From positions 1-12,483 of the forward strand of contig JBBRPS010000246.1 in NCBI GenBank assembly GCA_038227745.1: a stretch of 12,483 bases of DNA. The letters are read 5' to 3'. A program made the translations under genes and the position numbers. Shown here piece after piece: positions 7,388 through 12,483 of the stretch. The stretch's first letter is position 1, and every line of letters starts with the position of its first letter. The notes below the pieces were generated by a model. The model saw only the letters and a program-made list of their open reading frames with translations. It was not told the origin of the DNA and made no database searches. This DNA comes from DASPXY01 sp038227745. Lineage in GTDB: Bacteria > Planctomycetota > Planctomycetia > Gemmatales > Gemmataceae.

Positions 7388-8353
7388 GTGACGACCGTGG
7401 CGACCGCTCCTGAACCGCAGACCGACCCGCGCGCCTGGCGCGCCGACACCCTCGACGAACCCGCCCACTGGTACTACCCGCTGCCCGCGGAGGCGTGGGC
7501 GGCCCTCGAAGACACGGTTGCTCCGCTGCGCCGGCAACCGCGCCCGGTGACGGACCTCACCCCCTCCGCCGAGCTGCGCGCCGCCTGCGCCCCCGCCCTG
7601 CGGCCCGTCCTGGCCGCGCTGGAGACCGGCCGCGGCTTCGCCATCCTCGACCGCGTGCCCCTGGACCGCTTCACCCCCGCCCAGGCCCAGGCCGTCTACT
7701 GGCTAGTCGGCCACGTGCTCGGCGAACCCCTACCACAGAACGTGCAAGGAACCTTGCTCTACGACGTGCGCGACACCGGGCAGGATGTACAGTACGGGGC
7801 GCGTTTCTCGGTCACCAATGCCGAGAGCAGCTTCCACACGGATAACTCGTTCGGGGACGAGGTCCTCGACTACGTCGGCCTGCTGTGTCTGCGTTCGGCG
7901 CGCTCCGGCGGCCTGAGCCAGGTGGTCAGTGCCCGGAGCGTCTGCGAAGAGCTGCGCCGGCGGCACCCCGAGGCGCTGGCTGTGTTGTCGCGGCCGGTCC
8001 ACATCGACCGCCGCGGGGGCGTCCGGCCCGGCGAGGCGCCGACGACGCTGGCCCCGGTGCTCGAGTGGCGCGGCGGCGGACTGCTGTGCCGTTACCTGCG
8101 CTACTGGATCCACGCGGGCCACGACAGGGTGGGCGCCCCACTAACGGGAGAGCAGGTGCGCGCGCTCGACGCCCTTGACGAGGCGGCCGGCGATCCGGCG
8201 CTGCGGGCGGAGTTCGCCCTGGAGCCGGGGCAGATGTATTTCATCAACAACCGCTGGATCCTGCACAACCGCACCGCGTTCGCGGACCACTCCGAGCCGG
8301 AGCGGCGCCGCCACCTGGTGCGGCTGTGGCTGAAGCGGACGGCGGACGCCTGA
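7388..8353 (+). CDS. TauD/TfdA-family Fe(II)/2-oxoglutarate-dependent dioxygenase
   Basis: The 321-residue product looks like a TauD/TfdA (clavaminate synthase-like) oxygenase, which couples 2-oxoglutarate decarboxylation to oxidation of a small molecule in the cytoplasm. The iron-binding HxD motif is His150 and Asp152 (FHTDNSFGD). The distal histidine is His309 in RRRHLVRLWLK, with a nearby Arg likely to bind 2-oxoglutarate. The NNRWILHNRTAF stretch just before it is typical of the family's last strands. The substrate is unknown. The start is uncertain: GTG at 7388 has AAGGAG (7372-7377) ten bases upstream, while GTG at 7397 has GGAGG (7384-7388) eight bases upstream; the products differ by three residues. 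An ATG at 7313 also opens the frame but would add an unlikely N-terminus. The gap of about 100 bases after the membrane-protein gene shows no strong promoter or terminator. Confidence 0.85.
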   Translation: MTTVATAPEPQTDPRAWRADTLDEPAHWYYPLPAEAWAALEDTVAPLRRQPRPVTDLTPSAELRAACAPALRPVLAALETGRGFAILDRVPLDRFTPAQAQAVYWLVGHVLGEPLPQNVQGTLLYDVRDTGQDVQYGARFSVTNAESSFHTDNSFGDEVLDYVGLLCLRSARSGGLSQVVSARSVCEELRRRHPEALAVLSRPVHIDRRGGVRPGEAPTTLAPVLEWRGGGLLCRYLRYWIHAGHDRVGAPLTGEQVRALDALDEAAGDPALRAEFALEPGQMYFINNRWILHNRTAFADHSEPERRRHLVRLWLKRTADA

Positions 8354-8437
8354 CACGCCCTGACGGATGAGCGTTGACCCAGGCGGGCGCCCCTACGCGA
8401 TGGGCGAACCGAGCGCGCCGGATAGAATAGCCTCAGA

Positions 8438-8459
8438 CCCACGGGGCGCGGCCCGTGGG
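8438..8459 (+). terminator. 8-bp-stem hairpin in the moaC leader
   Basis: CCCACGGG (8438-8445) and CCCGTGGG (8452-8459) pair perfectly around the loop GCGCGG and are followed by CTTTC. This could be a weak terminator for the dioxygenase gene, 84 bases downstream of its stop, or a structure in the moaC 5' leader just before AGGAGGG (8468-8474). A possible -10 box TAGAAT lies at 8423-8428 without a convincing -35. Confidence 0.4.
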
Positions 8460-8487
8460 CTTTCGCCAGGAGGGACGAAGACTCGCG

Positions 8488-8964
8488 ATGTCCGAATTGA
8501 CGCATTTCGACGAACAGGGCGGCAGTCGCATGGTGGATACCAGCGATAAGGCCGAGACGCTGCGCGAGGCCCGCGCCAGCGCCCTGGTCCGCATGGCCCC
8601 AGCCACCGCCGCCCTCATCCGCGACCGTGCTCTCGCCAAGGGCGACGTCCTCGAGGTCGCCCGCCTCGCCGGCATCATGGCCGCCAAGCGCACCGGCGAC
8701 CTCATCCCCCTGTGCCACCCGCTGCCCATCACCTCCGCCCGCGTTCAGCTCACCTTCGACGCCAACGACCTGCTGCGCATCGAGGCCACCGTCCGCGTCT
8801 TTGGCCGCACCGGCGTCGAGATGGAGGCCCTCACCGCGGCCAGCGTCGCCGCCCTCACCGTCTACGACATGTGCAAGGCCGTCGATCGCGGCATGGTCCT
8901 CGAGCGCATCCGCCTCGAGGAGAAGAGCGGCGGCCGCAGCGGCACTTTCCGGCGCAGCGATTGA
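8488..8964 (+). CDS. moaC: Cyclic pyranopterin monophosphate synthase MoaC
   Basis: The 158-residue product is a full-length MoaC, which turns 3',8-cyclo-7,8-dihydroguanosine triphosphate (made by MoaA) into cyclic pyranopterin monophosphate in molybdenum cofactor synthesis. It acts in the cytoplasm as a hexamer. Signature stretches are AKRTGDLIPLCHPL (66-79), GVEMEALTAASVAALTVYDM (109-128) and CKA. Expected active-site residues are present: Lys51, His77, Glu111, Glu113, Asp127 and Lys130, matching the E. coli pattern. The ATG at 8488 gives the usual N-terminus (MSELTHFDEQGGSRMVD). AGGAGGG at 8468-8474 lies 13 bases upstream, rather far, with GAAG nearer. No other moa or mog gene is in the window, so the gene stands apart from its pathway, as is common in planctomycetes. 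Confidence 0.97.
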   Translation: MSELTHFDEQGGSRMVDTSDKAETLREARASALVRMAPATAALIRDRALAKGDVLEVARLAGIMAAKRTGDLIPLCHPLPITSARVQLTFDANDLLRIEATVRVFGRTGVEMEALTAASVAALTVYDMCKAVDRGMVLERIRLEEKSGGRSGTFRRSD

Positions 8965-8989
8965 CTCCGTCACACGTCCTGCGTACTAT
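8961..8989 (+). promoter_or_regulatory. Sigma-70-type promoter of the prenyl synthase/ceramidase-like pair
   Basis: TTGACT (8961-8966, overlapping the moaC stop codon) is followed after exactly 17 bases by TACTAT (8984-8989). The downstream stretch 8984-9024 is AT-rich compared with its surroundings. Transcription would start near 8996, about 50 bases before the ATG at 9046. Confidence 0.6.
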
Positions 8990-9045
8990 TCAATTGGATT
9001 TGAAAGTTCAGAAACTCAAACACACAGCGCGTTCCGGGGGATTGC

Positions 9046-10047
9046 ATGAACCAGACGCTGACGGCGACCGCGGCGGCCAAGCGCCCGGCGCTCGACTGGT
9101 ACGGGCCCATCGCCGCCGACCTGGAAGAGGTCGAGCGCCTCCTGACGCGGACGCTGGAGAACCCGCGGCCGGGTGTGGGGCGGCTGGTGGCGCACCTGAA
9201 GCACTACCGCGGCAAGCGGCTGCGGCCGGCGCTGCTGCTGCTGACGGCCCGCGCCTGCGGCCGCGTCACCCCCGCCCACCACATCCTCGGCGCCGTCGTC
9301 GAGATGGTCCACACGGCCACGCTGGTCCACGACGACGTCCTCGACAGCGCCACGGTCCGCCGTCACGCGCCGACGGTCAACGCCGGCTGGGGCAACCAGG
9401 CCAGCATTCTCCTGGGCGATTACCTCTTCACGCACGCCTTCCACCTGTCGAGCACCGTGGACGTGCGCGCCTGCCGGCTGATCGGCGAGGCCACGAACCG
9501 CGTGTGCGCCGGCGAGCTGCACCAGGTCTGCGAGCGCGGCAACCTGGGGTTGGGCGAGGAGGACTACTTCGCCATCATCGACGGCAAGACGGCGGAGTTG
9601 ACGGCGTGCTGCTGCCGGCTGGGCGCGCTGTACAGCGGCATGGCGGACGGTGTCGTGGAGCGGCTGGCGGCGTACGGGCGGGCGCTGGGCGTCGCCTTCC
9701 AGATCGCCGACGACTTGCTCGACCTGGTGGGCGAGGAGAAGACGACGGGCAAGTCGCTGGGGACGGACCTGGAGCAGCAGAAGCTGACGCTGCCGCTGCT
9801 GCGACTGCTGGGGGAGGCGCCGGCGGAGACGGCGTCGCGCGTCCGGCAGATTCTGCGCAGCCCGGGCAATCACAAGCGCGCGGCGCTGGCGCCCTACCTG
9901 CACGACAGCGACGCGCTGGAGTATGCGCGGGGCCGGGCGGAGGAGTTCGCCGCCCGGGCGCGGGCCGAACTGGAGTGCCTGCCGCCGTCGGAGTGCCGTT
10001 CGATCCTGGCGATGCTGACAGAGCGCGTGGTGCGGCGGGAGGCGTGA
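9046..10047 (+). CDS. Long-chain polyprenyl diphosphate synthase (IspB/heptaprenyl-type)
   Basis: The 333-residue product is a trans-isoprenyl diphosphate synthase that adds isopentenyl diphosphate units to an allylic primer, probably to make the quinone side chain. It shows GKRLRP (56-61), the first Asp-rich motif DDVLD (96-100) with Arg105-Arg106 after it, the KT pair (181-182), and the second Asp-rich motif DDLLD (222-226). The stretch EMVHTATLVHDD is nearly that of octaprenyl and heptaprenyl synthases. Ala91, five residues before the first Asp, is small, as expected for long-chain products rather than farnesyl or geranylgeranyl diphosphate; the exact chain length is inferred, not proven. 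The ATG at 9046 has GGGGG five bases upstream. The ceramidase-like gene starts 37 bases after its stop, with no terminator seen, so the two are probably one transcript. Confidence 0.93.
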   Translation: MNQTLTATAAAKRPALDWYGPIAADLEEVERLLTRTLENPRPGVGRLVAHLKHYRGKRLRPALLLLTARACGRVTPAHHILGAVVEMVHTATLVHDDVLDSATVRRHAPTVNAGWGNQASILLGDYLFTHAFHLSSTVDVRACRLIGEATNRVCAGELHQVCERGNLGLGEEDYFAIIDGKTAELTACCCRLGALYSGMADGVVERLAAYGRALGVAFQIADDLLDLVGEEKTTGKSLGTDLEQQKLTLPLLRLLGEAPAETASRVRQILRSPGNHKRAALAPYLHDSDALEYARGRAEEFAARARAELECLPPSECRSILAMLTERVVRREA

Positions 10048-10084
10048 TCGCGGCTAAACAGAACATTCGCGAGGTGTATTTTCC

Positions 10085-11371
10085 ATGATCCGCCGTCTGC
10101 ACGCCGCCCTCGCCCTGCTGTGCCTGGCCGCGACCGCCGGCCCGCTTCTTGCCGACGACCTCCAGGCCGGCGCCGCAAAGGTGGACATCACGCCCCCGCT
10201 CGGCTATCCGATGTGGGGCTACGGCGCCCGGCACGACGCCCCCAGCAAGGGCGTCCTCGACCCGCTGCACGCCCGCGCCGTGGTCCTCGCCGTCGGCGCG
10301 GAGCGCCTCGCCATCGTCAGCCTCGACCTGGGCCGGGCGCCGACGCGGCAATCGACCGCGGCGATCCGCAAGAAGGTCAAGGCCGTGGGCGTCAACCATC
10401 TCTTCCTCGTCGCCTCGCACACCCACCACGGCCCCGTCCTGGAACTGGACAACTGGCCCAGCCCCAAGGACTCCTACGTTCGCCGCCTGGAGGAGAAACT
10501 CGCCGGCGCGATCGCCGACGCCGCGAAGGATCTGCGCCCCGCCCACCTCGGCGTCGCCGCGCGCCCCGTGGCGCTGAACCGCAACCGCCACTCGAAGCGG
10601 CCGGACCGGCCGGTGGACCACGAGTTGCTCGTGGTGCGGATCGAGGACACCGCGGGCAAGCCCATCGCGCACCTCGTCAACTTCGCCGCCCACGCGACGA
10701 TGCAGGACGCGAAGCTGATGAAGTTCTCGGCGGACTACCCGGGGGCGCTGGCGGCGCTGGTCGAGAAGGAGACGGGGGCGCCGTGCCTGTTCCTGCAAGG
10801 GGCGGCGGGCGACCTGAGTCCCGACCCCGGCGCGGAGCGCGGCCCGGAGAAGTTCGGGCAGGCGCTCGGCCGGCAGGTGCTGGAACTGGCGCAGACGGCG
10901 AAATGCACGCTCGGCAAGGAGACGACCCTGCAGGCGCGGGAGGAGGAGTTTCGCTTCGGCACGCGCATCGACCTGGGGAACGCCGCCGTCAAGGCTCTCT
11001 ACTCGCGAGCGTTCTTCCCCGCGTTGATCGAGTTCTACGAGCGCGAATATCGTGAAGGGATCCGGCCGCGGCTGACGGCGGCGCTGCTCGGTGGGCGCAT
11101 CGGCCTGGTCGGCGTCTCGGGCGAGTTCTTCTGCGGCCACGCGCTGAGCCTGCGGAAGCGGGCGCGCCTCGACCACTTGCTGTTCCTGGGTTACTGCAAC
11201 GACTACCAGCAGTATTTCCCGACGATCGAGGGGGCGGCCGAGGGCGGCTACGGGGCGGACGCGCCGGTGGCGCCGGTCGAGGTCGGCGCCGGCGAGCGTA
11301 TGATGGACCGCGCCCTGATTCACCTCTACCAGATGCGCGGCAAGCTCCTGAAAACCGGGGCGAAAAAGTAA
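10085..11371 (+). CDS. Exported neutral/alkaline ceramidase-like hydrolase
   Basis: The 428-residue product has a signal peptide (about 1-23, MIRRLHAALALLCLAATAG, cleaved near LLADD) followed by the N-terminal domain of neutral/alkaline non-lysosomal ceramidases, zinc amidases that hydrolyse N-acyl-sphingosine. Matching features are AAKVDITPPLGYPMWGY (30-46), SHTHHGP (111-117) with likely zinc ligand His112, His203 in NFAAHATM, GAAGDLSP (239-246) with the probable nucleophile Ser245, Glu347 in VSGEFF, and GYCNDYQQY (369-377) containing the Tyr ligand. It is much shorter than the 650-700 residues of Pseudomonas or animal ceramidases because the C-terminal domain is missing. Short forms like this are common in planctomycetes and their true substrate is unproven. 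The start at 10085 is supported by GAGG near 10069-10072. It lies directly downstream of the prenyl synthase and faces the leftward DUF4365 locus. Confidence 0.85.
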   Translation: MIRRLHAALALLCLAATAGPLLADDLQAGAAKVDITPPLGYPMWGYGARHDAPSKGVLDPLHARAVVLAVGAERLAIVSLDLGRAPTRQSTAAIRKKVKAVGVNHLFLVASHTHHGPVLELDNWPSPKDSYVRRLEEKLAGAIADAAKDLRPAHLGVAARPVALNRNRHSKRPDRPVDHELLVVRIEDTAGKPIAHLVNFAAHATMQDAKLMKFSADYPGALAALVEKETGAPCLFLQGAAGDLSPDPGAERGPEKFGQALGRQVLELAQTAKCTLGKETTLQAREEEFRFGTRIDLGNAAVKALYSRAFFPALIEFYEREYREGIRPRLTAALLGGRIGLVGVSGEFFCGHALSLRKRARLDHLLFLGYCNDYQQYFPTIEGAAEGGYGADAPVAPVEVGAGERMMDRALIHLYQMRGKLLKTGAKK

Positions 11372-11379
11372 GGGCGGTG

Positions 11380-11396
11380 GTGGCCATCCTGGCCAC
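11380..11396. terminator. Short hairpin between convergent genes
   Basis: GTGGCCA (11380-11386) and TGGCCAC (11390-11396) pair around the loop TCC, eight bases after the stop of the ceramidase-like gene. A TTTTT run follows only at 11423-11427. It may serve the rightward transcript as a weak terminator. For the leftward locus it lies beyond the stop at 11443 and could work in both directions. Confidence 0.35.
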
Positions 11397-11442
11397 GGCC
11401 GCGCCTGGGGAACTGTCGGCCCTTTTTCCCGCCCGGCCCCAC

Positions 11443-11688
11443 TCATGTCAGCAGGGGATTGCACTCAGGAACGAGGCTGTGCGCCTTGAGCGTGGCAAGC
11501 ACCGAACCCATGTAGAACGGCTCGACCTGGTCGTCTCGGTCACGCTCGGGAAGGATGATCATGGCATTGGGGATGGTTTTGTGTTCAAAGACATACCGTG
11601 GCTTGCCGTATATCTCAAGGCCACGCTGGCTGAAACCCACTTCGCACAACTTCTCATACAGTTTCCCATAAGTAATGGCAGGCGTCAT
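11443..11688 (-). CDS. Small protein, possibly HicA-related, start inside the fused frame
   Basis: An internal ATG at 11688-11686 begins an 81-residue protein with AAGGAG (11704-11699) ten bases upstream, four bases after the alternative-frame stop of the DUF4365 gene. This is normal spacing for a second operon gene and suggests that it is translated on its own as well as, or instead of, in the 270-residue fusion. The sequence (TYGKLYEKLCEVGFSQRG, then YVFEHKTIPNAMIILPERDRDD and a helix VLATLKAHSLV) has the alpha-beta-beta-beta-alpha look of HicA-type small proteins, but it lacks a clear HicA signature, so this is a tentative fold call. It may be the partner of the DUF4365 protein. Confidence 0.5.
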   Translation of the reverse strand: MTPAITYGKLYEKLCEVGFSQRGLEIYGKPRYVFEHKTIPNAMIILPERDRDDQVEPFYMGSVLATLKAHSLVPECNPLLT

Positions 11689-12255
11689 TTTCTCAGGTCT
11701 CCTTCGGCTTCGGGTTGCTCCGGAGGGTCTCCTTGACGGTCCGCAGGATTTCCTGTTTCCGCTGCGCATCATGCGAATGGTTTGGACACCCAGCACCTGC
11801 TTCCGGGGGATATGCACCCGGACGGTATCCGCCGCTGGCTTGGGCTTATGTGTCCGGTCGTAATCCTGGATGTGGAGCCAGTAGGCTTCCTCAAAGCAGG
11901 AGTCGTAAAGGATCAGGAACACAGGCATTACCTCCTCGCTCCAGAGGCGGTAGTCTTTCGTGCTGAGTGGGAGAGAAAAAGACTCTTCCCGCGCCAGTTC
12001 ATACTCGTCGATTCTGGCGGTGGCCTTGAGCTGCAGGGGCACCTGCTCAGCTTCAAGGTTACCCTGTTCATCGAACGTTTCCAGCCTCAGATCGTACCCG
12101 TAGTCCGGATCGGACCGCTGCACCACGTGGCCGCACTTGAGCACCAGGCGCTCCACAAAATTAATGCTCAACGCAGCGATCACATGCTCGCGTGTCCGCT
12201 GCTTTCCTGGGGTCGGGCCACTCGTCGGGGCGGCTGGTTTTGATTTCTTGGCCAT
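11443..12255 (-). CDS. DUF4365 nuclease-like protein running in frame into a small HicA-like protein (probable frameshift fusion)
   Basis: The open frame codes for 270 residues. Residues about 20-163 match the DUF4365 pattern: TREHVIAALSINFVERLV, then DYGYDL (51-56) and VPLQLKAT (72-79). Asp55 followed by Gln75-x-Lys77 resembles the D...QxK core of PD-(D/E)XK nucleases such as Mrr, so a DNA- or RNA-cutting role is inferred. Residues 164-189 are an odd, very basic linker (RSGNRKSCGPSRRP...RRRPEK) unlike either flank. Residues 190-270 look like a separate small protein. In the other frame (11764-11693) the same DNA reads QRKQEILRTVKETL...PKPKET and stops, a much more natural DUF4365 C-terminus. 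One missing base near 11764-11767 explains this. The region is lower in GC than its neighbours and has its own promoter, which suggests acquisition. It may be a defence or toxin-antitoxin-like locus. Confidence 0.75.
   Translation of the reverse strand: MAKKSKPAAPTSGPTPGKQRTREHVIAALSINFVERLVLKCGHVVQRSDPDYGYDLRLETFDEQGNLEAEQVPLQLKATARIDEYELAREESFSLPLSTKDYRLWSEEVMPVFLILYDSCFEEAYWLHIQDYDRTHKPKPAADTVRVHIPRKQVLGVQTIRMMRSGNRKSCGPSRRPSGATRSRRRPEKMTPAITYGKLYEKLCEVGFSQRGLEIYGKPRYVFEHKTIPNAMIILPERDRDDQVEPFYMGSVLATLKAHSLVPECNPLLT
11693..11764 (-). pseudogene. Out-of-frame remnant of the DUF4365 C-terminus
   Basis: Read one base out of register with the main frame, this stretch codes for 23 residues beginning QRKQEILRTVKETL and ending PKPKET, then TGA. 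It is a plausible amphipathic helix plus charged tail, while the main frame here gives a low-complexity basic linker. Restoring a single base next to 11765-11766 would join it to VQTIRMM of the main frame. No canonical slippery heptamer for -1 frameshifting is visible, so a deletion or a sequence error is more likely than programmed frameshifting. Confidence 0.6.
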
Positions 12256-12297
12256 GCCATTCCAGCTTTGACTTTCATCCTTCTGCCGATTTTTGTT

Positions 12298-12326
12298 ATT
12301 GTCCCACCCAGCCGAAGAAAGGTCAA
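12298..12326 (-). promoter_or_regulatory. Sigma-70-type promoter of the DUF4365 locus
   Basis: On the minus strand TTGACC (12326-12321) is followed after exactly 17 bases by GACAAT (12303-12298), then an AT-rich start region (AACAAAAATC). Transcription would begin near 12291, about 35 bases before the ATG at 12255. Only a weak GGA precedes that ATG at normal distance. Confidence 0.55.
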
Positions 12327-12368
12327 CGTGGGTCAGGCTGGGACAGGGTTGAGGAACCGCCGTGGCAG

Positions 12369-12414
12369 GCGCCGGGCAGCGCAGCTGCGCGGGCGCCTCG
12401 GCACTGCCCGGCGC
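12369..12414. repeat. GC-rich structured palindrome near the right end
   Basis: Arms 12369-12379 and 12404-12414 are perfect 11-base reverse complements. Next to the left arm lies a separate perfect 12-base palindrome, GCGCAGCTGCGC (12379-12390), sharing one base with it. The result is a nested structure similar to REP-type elements. No gene is seen in 12256-12483 apart from the DUF4365 promoter. No tRNA or known riboswitch pattern was recognised in it. Confidence 0.4.
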
Positions 12415-12483
12415 GCAATCCGGACGCCCCCGCCCTGCGGCGGCCTCTGCGGAACATCTGTGGAAGACGCTGCGTCACCCGGA

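Noticed and set aside
9575..11464. A 629-codon minus-strand frame opposite the prenyl synthase and ceramidase-like genes
   Set aside because: Both plus-strand genes have full catalytic motifs; the minus frame is Arg/Ala/Pro-rich without recognisable domains.
11761..11800. Programmed -1 frameshifting in the DUF4365 gene
   Set aside because: The direction of the shift would fit, but no canonical slippery heptamer lies in register at or before 11764, so a one-base deletion or sequence error is the simpler explanation.
12369..12420. A tRNA gene in the GC-rich structured stretch
   Set aside because: The stem spacing does not give a cloverleaf, and no T-loop (GTTCRA-type) or anticodon arm could be placed.

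Overview
The window is very GC-rich (roughly 70% by eye) and is laid out like a planctomycete chromosome, probably Gemmataceae or a relative. This is an inference from gene content: a Tat-exported sugar isomerase-like protein, a TPR-CHAT protease, a compact exported ceramidase-like protein, long helical proteins of unknown family, and hairpins with long stems between genes. No rRNA, tRNA, CRISPR array or transposase was seen.

Layout, left to right. Positions 1-168 hold no gene but contain a perfect 16-bp-stem hairpin that overlaps the stop codon of a leftward Tat-exported TIM-barrel protein (169-1053). A divergent promoter region (1054-1268) follows. Next comes a rightward pair overlapping by 4 bp: an exported protein with a Pro/Phe-Arg-rich N-terminus (1269-2930) and a large TPR-CHAT cysteine protease (2927-5680). 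A 66-base near-perfect palindrome (5710-5775) separates these from a three-TM protein with a large, probably periplasmic, helical domain (5805-7289). This domain shares a short similar segment with the exported protein upstream. Housekeeping and metabolic genes follow: a TauD/TfdA-type dioxygenase (7388-8353), moaC (8488-8964), a long-chain polyprenyl diphosphate synthase (9046-10047) and a ceramidase-like hydrolase (10085-11371), the last two probably co-transcribed.

The right end differs. A leftward locus (11443-12255) has visibly lower GC and its own good promoter. It encodes a DUF4365 protein that looks like a PD-(D/E)XK nuclease, running in frame into a small, possibly HicA-like protein. 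The alternative frame still carries a natural-looking DUF4365 C-terminus and stop just upstream of a start codon with its own ribosome binding site. The single long frame therefore looks like the product of a one-base deletion (or sequence error) that fused two adjacent genes. The last 228 bases have no gene apart from that promoter and a GC-rich structured palindrome.

The points most worth a second look are the exported-protein/CHAT-protease/membrane-protein set, the DUF4365-small protein locus with its frame disruption, and the two related large palindromes. Functions for the novel genes are inferred from sequence pattern only; no database search was possible.
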